DNA of 64,000 bases, taken from NCBI RefSeq assembly GCF_003573695.1, contig NC_039359.1:187448813-187512812 (forward strand), given 5' to 3'. Position 1 is the stretch's first letter; each line of letters opens with the position of its first letter. Below the pieces are notes generated by a model that was not told the DNA's origin, ran no database searches, and saw only the letters and a list, made by a program, of their open reading frames with translations. This document shows, piece by piece, positions 47,927 through 60,430 of this stretch. A program made the translations under genes and the position numbers. The stretch is from Papaver somniferum. Lineage: Eukaryota; Streptophyta; Magnoliopsida; Ranunculales; Papaveraceae.

Positions 47927-49591
47927 TGATAGACACATTTTTGTGTCTAATTTGTCCTCAATGTTCTGTATTGTTGTTACTCGATTTCGTATTTATTATG
48001 GTGTTTTATGTGTTTGTAGGTATTTTTGGGAAATAAACATTTTTGGAAAATTCGGCTCGAAAAGTTGCTCGGGGCACCCCTGGAAAAGTACTAAAGGCAC
48101 CCTCATTTTGGATAAGGGAACCCCCAGGCGCCCCAGCTGTTAAAGGCGCCCATATTTTGGATCAGGGCACTTCATCTTCTTCATTTTGAATTTCAAGTTT
48201 TGGCGGGAAAATTGTGGCAGAATTAGGGTTGGAGTTTTTGTGCGATGCAGTGAGACTCAATGGCTGTAATTGTTTGAGAAGACTTGTTTCAGTCTCACAG
48301 GCGTGGTAAGGTTGCCAGAATTGATCAGAACTGGCTAAATCATCGAGTTTGAATGAATCAGGGAGTTACGGGTTTTGCTTAAGGAAACCCGAGAGTTGTT
48401 GTTCTTGATCTTGGAGACTTATGGAGTGATTCAATCACTCAAATGGGTTGGTATGGGCCTGTTACACGTAAACAGGGCCGGTATCTATTTCAGATTCGAA
48501 AGAAGATGGTTGTGTACGTGGATTATACAAAACAGGGAAATTGGTTAACGGAGGATATTCACGGAAGATATTCACAGGGATTGTACGCATTCTTCTGTGT
48601 GTGGCGTGAGATGGAAGTGTGATAGACTACATCTGAGGCGTGAACATGAAGATTTGGAACGTGCTGTAAGAAGGTTAACGCGCGAAAAGGCAAGAAAGGA
48701 AAGAAGATATTCTCGAGAATAATCCTCTTCATTTCCGAGTAAAATGGAGATCACTGTGAGTTATTACGGAGGATTTTCTTCACCTGTTGTGTATAAATAG
48801 CATCTTGGGTATCACTAAGGGGGTCACGGAGAGTTTGGGAGATTATAGAGCTGTGAAAGTCGAGTTACAGAAGAATCACCATTTCTGCTGTTGTGAAGCA
48901 CACCAAGAACATAAGACGCGCAACAGCAGTCATTTTTCAACAGTGGAAATGATACACAGGCGTGGGTCGAGAGCTATAGAATCAGCGACAGTACTGTTCT
49001 ATTGTTCTTTTCAGTTTTTAACAAATATAACTGTTACAAACCCGGTTTTATCATTGTTTCTCCCATTTCATCATTTGTAAACCATTTTTGAGCAATGAAA
49101 TCGAATTCTCAGTGTGTTTCCAACATGATGAGAGGCTAAATTCTCGCTTAACCAAGGCAATGGATGAAGCTATTTACACATGAATAATGGGTAACTATTT
49201 CATTTTCTCTAATTTTTAATTATAATTCATTCAATCACTGCTTTAGCAGAGTTTTTAAATGTGTACATAATTTTCTTAACTACTTGTGATTCAATTTGAT
49301 AGATTATACTTTGTTTAATCAATTGATAGTCTATGCTTGGGGAATACAATTAATATTTGAGAATATGTTTGATTATTTGTGAATTAAGAAATAAGGGACT
49401 TAAAAGATAATTAGAATTTTGGATTATTTTCCATAATTTATTCATGTGTGATAGTGAAATCACTCTCTTGGTTATTCCTAATAATCTTGAATTAAGTTTT
49501 GTTTGTTTTTGAATTTCATTAAATCTAAAATCTTTTTCTTTCACAAGTCTCAACGAACCTATTAATACTACAACAACTTGAAATCACATCA
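47927..49591 (+). repeat. Athila 3' LTR
   Basis: TGATAGAC...CACATCA, 1,665 bp, TATA box GTGTATAAATAGC near 48,789, followed by TSD GGGGG. Its last 1,057 bases (from 48,535) are included in the tandem duplication. Confidence 0.93.
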
Positions 49592-49933
49592 GGGGGGAGG
49601 CGGCTTCAATGCTGGAAGACGTGGTCGCGCTTAATGGTTTTCCCATTCATGACAACACATGCTATTATGAGTCTTGTATCTTCAAAGATATGAATAAGAG
49701 TGATAAGGATCTTCGAGATCATTTGGTTTCATCCAAGGATAAGTCGATAAACTTCCAACTTTTAGACGAAGTTAAAGTCGAGGCTCCGGAGGAAAGGGAG
49801 GAGCTAAGAGCTTCTTCTTGATGACGAACCTCATCAGAAGGTTATTAGACTTTGCCTCCCTTTTACGGATCAAAGAAGATGAGGCGCCCTTCCGCGCTGA
49901 AGCATTTGGCATCCTCTATGCAAGTTGGTAAAA
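49592..49933 (+). pseudogene. PMD-like frame of E2, C-terminal half
   Basis: It continues the PMD frame after the Athila insertion: GEAASMLEDVVALNGFPIH, then an open stretch to 49,821 (70 codons from the ATG at 49,609), a stop, and in another frame FRAEAFGILYASW (about 49,890-49,930). It is nearly identical to E1 at 19,433-19,790, with the same stop and frame change. It is antisense to E2. Confidence 0.6.
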
Positions 49934-50619
49934 TACGATGAATAGTTTATATCCACGATTCCGAGTCCCCAAGACTATCATTCAGATCAATGTTTGTCAT
50001 GTTCCAATAATAATCCAATAAGGTTATTGTATGTCAGTAATGGGTTTCTCATTTGCATCCTAGTAGGCGCAAGGTATTATTAGCATAATATGTGATAAAG
50101 GTGCGGGCGATAGAGAAGGTATTGACATGCAGTCCCCGAGTGCCACAACAAACAGATTCTGAATCATATATGGCGGGTAAATTATGCTTTACGCACTTGC
50201 ATATGTAGCTATTCCAAATGAGACGCAAGTATATGAGAGTCACAATGTATGAAAAGGCCGCTTACAGATAGTGGTTTTAGTTACAACATCTAAGTGGTTA
50301 CATATCGATCGGCTAGCTTAAGCGGATATATATTCTTACAGAGAATAGGTGCGCGTAAATGTAAGTGCTTCATTGTTTCATGAAAATGGTAAGTTGTTCG
50401 TTTAGTAGGCATGTTTGTGATTAATTATCTCTCACATGACCAATAAACTTGTAGATCAGTGTATATATCGACTCCTACTCTTTAGGATATGCTAAGGCGG
50501 ATGAATCCTCTCTTTGGGTAAGTGTCGAAGTTTCATTAATTTGTCGCTTTCACGCTCTTTCTCTCTTTTGAAAACTGTAGGGTGGATGAATGCTCGGTAT
50601 GAGAGTTTTATTTAAGTGT

Positions 50620-50930
50620 TTAAGTGGAATGGCGGATGAGTGCAGCCTGCGAGCCTCCTATAATACATGTTCAAGTGAAGAGCGGATGAGTGCAATCTAT
50701 GCGCCTCCTAGAATAAGTGTGCAGGTGAAGGGCGGATGAGTGCAACATGCGCGCCTCCTATAATAAGTGTTCAAGTAAAGGGCAGATGAGTGAAACCTAC
50801 GCGCCTCTTAAGCATATGATTCTGAAATTTTATTTAAGTATTCAAGTGGAAGGCGGATGAGTGCAACCTGCGCGCCTCCTAGAATAAGTGTGCGAGTGAA
50901 GGGCTTCTTGAAGCAATTATGTCCAGATGT
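50620..50930 (+). repeat. Tandem array of a ~49-bp unit (5 copies)
   Basis: The unit GGCGGATGAGTGCAACCTGC followed by GCGCCTCCTAGAATAAGTGT recurs near 50,632, 50,682, 50,730, 50,780 and 50,850; the fourth copy has a longer spacer. E1 has about one unit at the matching place (18,680-18,725, reverse). Confidence 0.8.
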
Positions 50931-52535
50931 ATCCGCTTCGGAGGAATTTGAAGATTCATTCTAAACATGAAAAGTGTTGTATTTGCAGGGTATGAATCTG
51001 TGTGCGGATGTTTTAGGCGCTCAACATGCTCCCTTATCAAGCGAGAGAAATGACATTTACGCGCAGATATTTAATCATTTATCAACGATCTAGATGAGAT
51101 AGACTATTATAAGCATGAACTAGCATATGTGTTTGTACATATAAGTTCTGCCTTAGTTTCTGTTGGCGGCCGTCGTGGGCTTATCTAAATATATATGATG
51201 TATTTTGAAGTTGTCAAAGGCGCATTGAGGGCCTTGCGCTCAATGTACTTTGAAATGTGTTAAATGGAAGTAGCATTACATGGTACATTCCGGACCACTC
51301 TTTTGTTTCCCACTCTTTTGGATTTAGTGGATGTGTCGTGTATGTCTTACCCGCTTTCCTTTTAGTGTTTTGCAATGAAATAAGGCGCATTGGTAGCTTA
51401 GTGCTAGCCATGTTCCTGGCATTTATCATGCCATCCTTCTGTTATGCTTGTATCCTAGTCATACTCAAGGCGATCTCTCAAATCTATTTTTGCCTACAGT
51501 CTAGCCATCCATCTCAAATCTTTTTTTTTTTTTTGCAGTCTAGCCATCCATGCTTTCTTATCTAACGAGCATACTCCGTCTCGCATGTGATCATTTTGAT
51601 AGTGAAAATTCGCTTTGACATTCCCGATTGATAGACGTCGATCAACTTATGATGGAAGTTTACATGAGCAGAGTGCTACCTTCTCCTTTGTTTCTTAAGA
51701 AACTCTATTATTATTGAGAGCAGCGGCTACTTACATTTTTTACCATCCGAGCATATGTAGGCGGAAGAGTGCTTGGTGTTCTACCTGTATGCACTAGTCT
51801 ATATAGTCGCTTGGTTGGATGGTATGGGGGATTAATATACGCGGCTAAGTTGGTGAAGTTGGCGGACGAGTGTATGGTATTTAACTTGCTCGCCTCCCGT
51901 GCAGGGATTCAAGGAGTGATGATATATTTCTGGAAGTAAGTCCCCTCATACCCTTTTATTTCTTTCTTTCTTTCATATTATTTTTCTCTTTAAATACGCT
52001 CGAGACGTGGTAGATAACTATGAGCATGAATTAGCGCTTGCGTCTTTGGAGTCGAGTATGACATGCGCTACGTTAGTTTCTTTCAGTCAGCGCCACTACG
52101 ATTTTCGACTATTGTGGAAGCCTATGCAATTATCCTTTCGAGGTTTACGTTTGTCACATAGCAGGGATTATCGCATAGCCCTTACTCATGACCGGATTGT
52201 GTCATCGCTCAGCGTCGGTACGACTTAACTCATGGCACATTCGATCTATCTATCTGTTTTTAATATTCCATTTCTCATGGTACATTCCAGACCACTCTTT
52301 TGTTTCCCGCGCCGCATTCAGGGCCGCCTTTTTCATTTCTCATCACTCAGCCGTACTCGTGGCTATTTTCGGTTCATGGTGCATTCAAGGCCATCATTCG
52401 AGAGCCATATTATCTCATTGCTCGGCTATTCTCATTTTATCTCACCGCTCGCCTTCTTTGATTTTATGGGTCGTACCCGCAGCCTAGTCATACTCAGGGC
52501 TTTATTCATTTTATGGGCTGTACTCATAGCCTTTT

Positions 52536-53190
52536 CCGGAGCCTAGCCCTTTCTTGGACTATTGGTGCGCTTCAGTTAAAGCCACGCACAAAGCCTATCC
52601 CTTTCTTGGACTATTGGTGCGCTTCAGTTAAATCCAAGCACGGAGCCTAGCCCTTTCTTGGACTATTGGTGCGCTTCAGTTAAAGCCACGCACGGAGCCT
52701 AGCCCTTTCTTGGACTATTGGTGCGCTTCAGTTAAAGCCACACACGGATCCTAGACCTTTCTTGGACTATTAGTGCGCTTCAGTTAAAGCCACGCACCGA
52801 GCCTAGCCCTTTCTTGGACTATTAGTGCGCTTCGGTTAAAGCCCTAGCCCTTTCTTGGACTATTACTGCGCTTCAGTTAAAGCCACGCACGGAGCCTAGC
52901 CCTTTCTTGGACTATTGGTGCGCTTCAGTTAAAGCCACGCACGGAGCCTAGCCCTTTCTTGGACTATTGGTGCGCTTCAGTTAAAGCCACACACGGAGCC
53001 TAGCCCTTTCTTGGACTATTAGTGCGCTTCAGTTAAAACCACGCACCGAGCCTAGCCCTTTCTTGGACTATTAGTGCGCTTCGGTTAAAGCCCTAGCCCT
53101 TTCTTGGACTATTATTGTGCTTCAGTTAAAGCCACGCACGGAGCCTAGCCCTTTCTTGGACTATTAGTGTACTTCATTGGCCATGCACGG
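52536..53190 (-). repeat. Tandem array of the 52-bp unit in E2, 13 copies, unit 1
   Basis: Thirteen copies of CCTTTCTTGGACTATT with GCGCTTCAGTTAAAGCCACG, reverse complement of the E1 array. Copies 7 and 12 lack about ten bases (GGTTAAAGCCCTAGCCC), and the variants ACACACGG, CACCGAG and the short form recur in the same order, which indicates a five-unit higher-order repeat. Confidence 0.9.
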
Positions 53191-55764
53191 AGCCTAGCCA
53201 TACTCGGAGCTATTTTTCATTTCATGGGTTGTACTCGCAGCCTTTTTCATTTCTCATGGTGCATTCGAGGCCACCTTTTCTCATTTCTCATGGTGCATTC
53301 TCATGGATATTCTCAATAGTGTGACCATATTTAAAATTTCTAGAGTTCAATACAATATGACAAGGATATTCTATATATGTACTTCACACATGCGATTGCA
53401 TAATATATGCGCGTTTTTTTTTTGGAACTCAAATATCAATACACAAATACGCGCTATCTCAAATATCAATACACAAGTATCAATACGCTAAATATATGAG
53501 ATGAGACAAGGTCTCCCATAAATACTTTTCATGCTAAACAAACACGTATTCAAGCAGGTTGGCCAAAGTCACTGTGGTACACGCATCCGGGTAGGTTGGC
53601 CATACATAACTTTAAAAGTGAATTTTCATGTGTACATGCTTAAGGGTTCGAGGCAGGGTATACATTCACACGGGTGTTGAGCAGTTATCCGCTTATCATA
53701 AGCTAAGCGGTATGACATTTTAGATGATATAACTACTATTAGACAACAAAATGAGCTCATCTTAGAATCATCAACTCTTCAATGGCAACCTATTTTACTA
53801 GTGACTGGTAGAAGCTAACAATAATGAATCATCTCAAATTACTGCAGGCAACAGTCAACAAGTTTAGCGGATGTACAAGGAAATTATGCTACTGACTAAA
53901 ATGCTAAAGGTACGTACATGTGATGGTTTAAAGCAACATATGCATTGATCCAATGCAAACTTAGAACTATACCAGAATTATGGGTTTAAGTGACAGTTCT
54001 AACGGTTATGTGTCTAAGTAATCTTAAAATGCACAGGTTTGTGTTCTAAAATAACCAAGGATCATAAGATAAATGCTAACTGAGAATAAGAAAATACAGT
54101 AGGTACTTATATTTTTGAAGCGGTTTGAAGCTTTTCATATTCTCGGAGCATGGGTAGCGGTTGTGCGGCTATGCATTAAGTCACGTGTCGAGCCCTGTGT
54201 GATGCCAGTGCATGAAGGATCTTGATGATGGCTTTGTTCTTTTACGAAACTTTTGAATATATTGTACCATGTACTCATTAATAACTTCTCTTCGTCATTG
54301 CTTGGGGATCACCTGAGGGGAAATTGGTGCTATGTGGCGCTGATATAGCCAAGTGGAATTGAAGCAATCGAGTGCTGCAATCATACAAAGACGCAAGAGG
54401 AAAATATGGAGGCGCTGATGCAGCGAAGCAGTGCTTCCTGCAGCTCTCAAAGTCGAATTGGTAGTTTCGTAGAGAGGACAAACGCTGGTGGTGCTCTCAC
54501 GAGTTGAGTTGGTCGCATCTATGGATGGAAGGTGGCGATGCTGTTGTCAATAGCGGAGCTGGTGGCGGCAGGATCATATGTTAAGGGTCTGAGAAGAGAA
54601 GCGCGCTGGTGAGATCACCCGCTGTGTTACTGTGGTGTTTGCTAACACTAATCCCGATGGTGACGACGGTATCCATAGCCATCCAACTAACACATCTTGA
54701 GTGCTGACCTCCTCTAGTATGACTCTTTCCCTGATTGAAATCACCAGTAGCAACAATCAATAGAACAAGCTAGTGGTGTCTACGAGAGTAAGCGACAAAG
54801 TACGTAGTATGCATTAAATAAAGCCTACAACAACTCGACTGCTCTCCATAACCTCCTAAATACGTAAAGTCATTCATGGATTCAAGACCACAAATATAAT
54901 AAGGTATACATTTTGAAGATATGCTCATTCACAGGTATAGGGTATAGTTAACTAGATCCCTAGCAAAATTTCTCAAGGAAATGGAATATAGAACGTGGAT
55001 ACATCTAAGCATCCTCGCTACTGTCTAATATCGTAACTAGTAGTTCCAAGAGATAAACCATGTGCAGGTTATCATTTGAGAAATGTGGTTGAGTTAAACA
55101 AGATAACACTTAGCTTTTTATGAGATGAGGCGGGCGTCTTGTGGGCTTTGTCCTGGCATTTTCTGCTGGAGGTACGCTACGTCAAGGGTTTGAGGGAGGA
55201 AGATAGGTGGCGACGATGCAGTCAAGTAGCGCTGATGGGATTAAGTCTTGCATTGCTACTTGCCTGTGGATTTCTTCTATCAGAGCCGGTGGAGTTCATA
55301 CTAGGTTCATTCAAGAGATCTTTGTTATAGATTCTGGAAACAAGGGTAAGATTTTCTTAGTTAGTCATCACAATTCAAAGATTGAATACCATATTATCTT
55401 ATTTTAGCCAAGAACTAAAAGTAATTTTTAATTGATATTATCAGAATAATTAGTATAGGCACAAGTACAAATCATATGAAGGATCAAAAGTAAACCAAAT
55501 GAAATATAATGAATCAAAGGGTGATAAAGATTAACAATAAATCAGAAGTTTGATTTTAAATCAACCCTAAGAATGGAGATCTATCAAATTTCAGTTGTAA
55601 ACCCATTATATTTCTGATGATTTCTCTCTGAAAATTCTATAAAGTTTTGCACTGAAACGAAAATAGGGGAAAGATAAACGCGAATCTGAATTAAATCAAT
55701 AAGGAGTCTGTTTAGAAATCAAAATCTTCAGTGTTTTAACTACAAAATCACCTAATATAATAAA
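53191..55764 (-). other. E2 interior, non-coding (unit 1)
   Basis: Aligns in reverse with E1 at about 13,150-16,200. Open stretches at 54,278-54,756 and 55,139-55,407 are not conserved as frames in E1 and have no recognised motif. Confidence 0.55.
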
Positions 55765-55770
55765 TCTTCA

Positions 55771-56827
55771 GGGAAATTGGTTAACGGAGGATATTCACGG
55801 AAGATATTCACAGGGATTGTACGCATTCTTCTGTGTGTGGCGTGAGATGGAAGTGTGATAGACTACATCTGAGGCGTGAACATGAAGATTTGGAACGTGC
55901 TGTAAGAAGGTTAACGCGCGAAAAGGCAAGAAAGGAAAGAAGATATTCTCGAGAATAATCCTCTTCATTTCCGAGTAAAATGGAGATCACTGTGAGTTAT
56001 TACGGAGGATTTTCTTCACCTGTTGTGTATAAATAGCATCTTGGGTATCACTAAGGGGGTCACGGAGAGTTTGGGAGATTATAGAGCTGTGAAAGTCGAG
56101 TTACAGAAGAATCACCATTTCTGCTGTTGTGAAGCACACCAAGAACATAAGACGCGCAACAGCAGTCATTTTTCAACAGTGGAAATGATACACAGGCGTG
56201 GGTCGAGAGCTATAGAATCAGCGACAGTACTGTTCTATTGTTCTTTTCAGTTTTTAACAAATATAACTGTTACAAACCCGGTTTTATCATTGTTTCTCCC
56301 ATTTCATCATTTGTAAACCATTTTTGAGCAATGAAATCGAATTCTCAGTGTGTTTCCAACATGATGAGAGGCTAAATTCTCGCTTAACCAAGGCAATGGA
56401 TGAAGCTATTTACACATGAATAATGGGTAACTATTTCATTTTCTCTAATTTTTAATTATAATTCATTCAATCACTGCTTTAGCAGAGTTTTTAAATGTGT
56501 ACATAATTTTCTTAACTACTTGTGATTCAATTTGATAGATTATACTTTGTTTAATCAATTGATAGTCTATGCTTGGGGAATACAATTAATATTTGAGAAT
56601 ATGTTTGATTATTTGTGAATTAAGAAATAAGGGACTTAAAAGATAATTAGAATTTTGGATTATTTTCCATAATTTATTCATGTGTGATAGTGAAATCACT
56701 CTCTTGGTTATTCCTAATAATCTTGAATTAAGTTTTGTTTGTTTTTGAATTTCATTAAATCTAAAATCTTTTTCTTTCACAAGTCTCAACGAACCTATTA
56801 ATACTACAACAACTTGAAATCACATCA
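55771..56827 (+). repeat. Truncated Athila LTR copied by the duplication
   Basis: The last 1,057 bases of the Athila 3' LTR, without its TG end, followed by the same GGGGGG flank as at 49,592. It is a by-product of the tandem duplication and not an independent insertion. Confidence 0.9.
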
Positions 56828-57169
56828 GGGGGGAGGCGGCTTCAATGCTGGAAGACGTGGTCGCGCTTAATGGTTTTCCCATTCATGACAACACATGCTA
56901 TTATGAGTCTTGTATCTTCAAAGATATGAATAAGAGTGATAAGGATCTTCGAGATCATTTGGTTTCATCCAAGGATAAGTCGATAAACTTCCAACTTTTA
57001 GACGAAGTTAAAGTCGAGGCTCCGGAGGAAAGGGAGGAGCTAAGAGCTTCTTCTTGATGACGAACCTCATCAGAAGGTTATTAGACTTTGCCTCCCTTTT
57101 ACGGATCAAAGAAGATGAGGCGCCCTTCCGCGCTGAAGCATTTGGCATCCTCTATGCAAGTTGGTAAAA
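56828..57169 (+). pseudogene. PMD-like fragment, C-terminal half only (duplicated)
   Basis: Copy of 49,592-49,933 with the 70-codon open stretch at 56,845-57,057. It lacks the N-terminal half, since a truncated LTR precedes it. Confidence 0.55.
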
Positions 57170-57855
57170 TACGATGAATAGTTTATATCCACGATTCCGA
57201 GTCCCCAAGACTATCATTCAGATCAATGTTTGTCATGTTCCAATAATAATCCAATAAGGTTATTGTATGTCAGTAATGGGTTTCTCATTTGCATCCTAGT
57301 AGGCGCAAGGTATTATTAGCATAATATGTGATAAAGGTGCGGGCGATAGAGAAGGTATTGACATGCAGTCCCCGAGTGCCACAACAAACAGATTCTGAAT
57401 CATATATGGCGGGTAAATTATGCTTTACGCACTTGCATATGTAGCTATTCCAAATGAGACGCAAGTATATGAGAGTCACAATGTATGAAAAGGCCGCTTA
57501 CAGATAGTGGTTTTAGTTACAACATCTAAGTGGTTACATATCGATCGGCTAGCTTAAGCGGATATATATTCTTACAGAGAATAGGTGCGCGTAAATGTAA
57601 GTGCTTCATTGTTTCATGAAAATGGTAAGTTGTTCGTTTAGTAGGCATGTTTGTGATTAATTATCTCTCACATGACCAATAAACTTGTAGATCAGTGTAT
57701 ATATCGACTCCTACTCTTTAGGATATGCTAAGGCGGATGAATCCTCTCTTTGGGTAAGTGTCGAAGTTTCATTAATTTGTCGCTTTCACGCTCTTTCTCT
57801 CTTTTGAAAACTGTAGGGTGGATGAATGCTCGGTATGAGAGTTTTATTTAAGTGT

Positions 57856-58166
57856 TTAAGTGGAATGGCGGATGAGTGCAGCCTGCGAGCCTCCTATAAT
57901 ACATGTTCAAGTGAAGAGCGGATGAGTGCAATCTATGCGCCTCCTAGAATAAGTGTGCAGGTGAAGGGCGGATGAGTGCAACATGCGCGCCTCCTATAAT
58001 AAGTGTTCAAGTAAAGGGCAGATGAGTGAAACCTACGCGCCTCTTAAGCATATGATTCTGAAATTTTATTTAAGTATTCAAGTGGAAGGCGGATGAGTGC
58101 AACCTGCGCGCCTCCTAGAATAAGTGTGCGAGTGAAGGGCTTCTTGAAGCAATTATGTCCAGATGT
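57856..58166 (+). repeat. Tandem array of the ~49-bp unit (duplicated copy)
   Basis: Same five copies and same variants as 50,620-50,930. Confidence 0.8.
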
Positions 58167-59771
58167 ATCCGCTTCGGAGGAATTTGAAGATTCATTCTAA
58201 ACATGAAAAGTGTTGTATTTGCAGGGTATGAATCTGTGTGCGGATGTTTTAGGCGCTCAACATGCTCCCTTATCAAGCGAGAGAAATGACATTTACGCGC
58301 AGATATTTAATCATTTATCAACGATCTAGATGAGATAGACTATTATAAGCATGAACTAGCATATGTGTTTGTACATATAAGTTCTGCCTTAGTTTCTGTT
58401 GGCGGCCGTCGTGGGCTTATCTAAATATATATGATGTATTTTGAAGTTGTCAAAGGCGCATTGAGGGCCTTGCGCTCAATGTACTTTGAAATGTGTTAAA
58501 TGGAAGTAGCATTACATGGTACATTCCGGACCACTCTTTTGTTTCCCACTCTTTTGGATTTAGTGGATGTGTCGTGTATGTCTTACCCGCTTTCCTTTTA
58601 GTGTTTTGCAATGAAATAAGGCGCATTGGTAGCTTAGTGCTAGCCATGTTCCTGGCATTTATCATGCCATCCTTCTGTTATGCTTGTATCCTAGTCATAC
58701 TCAAGGCGATCTCTCAAATCTATTTTTGCCTACAGTCTAGCCATCCATCTCAAATCTTTTTTTTTTTTTTTGCAGTCTAGCCATCCATGCTTTCTATCTA
58801 ACGAGCATACTCCGTCTCGCATGTGATCATTTTGATAGTGAAAATTCGCTTTGACATTCCCGATTGATAGACGTCGATCAACTTATGATGGAAGTTTACA
58901 TGAGCAGAGTGCTACCTTCTCCTTTGTTTCTTAAGAAACTCTATTATTATTGAGAGCAGCGGCTACTTACATTTTTTACCATCCGAGCATATGTAGGCGG
59001 AAGAGTGCTTGGTGTTCTACCTGTATGCACTAGTCTATATAGTCGCTTGGTTGGATGGTATGGGGGATTACTATACGCGGCTAAGTTGGTGAAGTTGGCG
59101 GACGAGTGTATGGTATTTAACTTGCTCGCCTCCCGTGCAGGGATTCAAGGAGTGATGATATATTTCTGGAAGTAAGTCCCCTCATACCCTTTTATTTCTT
59201 TCTTTCTTTCATATTATTTTTCTCTTTAAATACGCTCGAGACGTGGTAGATAACTATGAGCATGAATTAGCGCTTGCGTCTTTGGAGTCGAGTATGACAT
59301 GCGCTACGTTAGTTTCTTTCAGTCAGCGCCACTACGATTTTCGACTATTGTGGAAGCCTATGCAATTATCCTTTCGAGGTTTACGTTTGTCACATAGCAG
59401 GGATTATCGCATAGCCCTTACTCATGACCGGATTGTGTCATCGCTCAGCGTCGGTACGACTTAACTCATGGCACATTCGATCTATATATCTGTTTTTAAT
59501 ATTCCATTTCTCATGGTACATTCCAGACCACTCTTTTGTTTCCCGCGCCGCATTCAGGGCCGCCTTTTTCATTTCTCATCACTCAGCCGTACTCGTGGCT
59601 ATTTTCGGTTCATGGTGCATTCAAGGCCATCATTCGAGAGCCATATTATCTCATTGCTCGGCTATTCTCATTTTATCTCATCGCTCGCCTTCTTTGATTT
59701 TATGGGTCGTACCCGCAGCCTAGTCATACTCAGGGCTTTATTCATTTTATGGGCTGTACTCATAGCCTTTT

Positions 59772-60430
59772 CCGGAGCCTAGCCCTTTCTTGGACTATTG
59801 GTGCGCTTCAGTTAAAGCCACGCACAAAGCCTATCCCTTTCTTGGACTATTGGTGCGCTTCAGTTAAATCCAAGCACGGAGCCTAGCCCTTTCTTGGACT
59901 ATTGGTGCGCTTCAGTTAAAGCCACGCACGGAGCCTAGCCCTTTCTTGGACTATTGGTGCGCTTCAGTTAAAGCCACACACGGATCCTAGACCTTTCTTG
60001 GACTATTAGTGCGCTTCAGTTAAAGCCACGCACCGAGCCTATCCCTTTCTTGGACTATTAGTGCGCTTCGGTTAAAGCCCTAGCCCTTTCTTGGACTATT
60101 ACTGCGCTTCAGTTAAAGCCACGCACGGAGCCTAGCCCTTTCTTGGACTATTGGTGCGCTTCAGTTAAAGCCACGCACGGAGCCTAGCCCTTTCTTGGAC
60201 TATTGGTGCGCTTCAGTTAAAGCCACACACGGAGCCTAGCCCTTTCTTGGACTATTAGTGCGCTTCAGTTAAAACCACGCACCGAGCCTAGCCCTTTCTT
60301 GGACTATTAGTGCGCTTCGGTTAAAGCCCTAGCCCTTTCTTGGACTATTACTGTGCTTCAGTTAAAGCCACGCACGGAGCCTAGCCCTTTCTTGGACTAT
60401 TAGTGTACTTCATTGTCCATGCACGGAGCC
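59772..60430 (-). repeat. Tandem array of the 52-bp unit in E2, 13 copies, unit 2
   Basis: Same thirteen copies in the same order as 52,536-53,190, with a few single-base differences (for example CCTATCCC near 60,043). The copy number did not change after the duplication. Confidence 0.9.

Larger units (their letters stand above)
38528..49591 (+). mobile_element. Athila-type Ty3/gypsy retrotransposon, 11.06 kb, decayed
   Basis: LTRs of 1,664 and 1,665 bp, ends TGATAGAC...CACATCA, and TSD GGGGG at 38,523-38,527 and 49,592-49,596. The domain order gag, protease, RT, RNase H, integrase defines Ty3/gypsy. Gag wording (FPFSLRDKAKTWLNNLP, TLRSGKKV), a DLGAS protease and 1.1 kb between integrase and 3' LTR fit the Athila group. 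In the first 210 bases the two LTRs differ at about nine positions by eye (about 4%). Many frameshifts disable it. E1 keeps the uninterrupted target (19,785-19,795, reverse). Confidence 0.95.
48535..55764. repeat. Tandem duplication, unit 1 (7,230 bp)
   Basis: Begins GGGAAATTGGTTAACGG inside the Athila 3' LTR and ends CACCTAATATAATAAA in E2. The next unit repeats it at a constant offset of 7,236 bases. By eye about ten substitutions and four small indels separate them. A six-base filler TCTTCA (55,765-55,770) joins the units. Confidence 0.93.

Noticed and set aside
48787..49080. 97-codon frame in the Athila LTR (repeated at 56,023)
   Set aside because: It starts at the TATA region of the LTR, has no motif, and is identical in the second copy only because of the recent duplication.
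52188..52546. Overlapping frames of 99 and 104 codons in E2 (repeated at 59,424)
   Set aside because: They overlap each other in different phases and run into the 52-bp array. The E1 counterpart frames lie on the other strand around 16,471-16,857 and differ. No motif supports either.
52536..53190. Regular 52-bp repeats as a CRISPR array
   Set aside because: Units are contiguous with no unique spacers, lie in a plant retrotransposon and have no cas genes.
55771..56827. Independent solo Athila LTR
   Set aside because: It lacks the 5' end and carries the same right flank as 49,592, so it is part of the tandem duplication.
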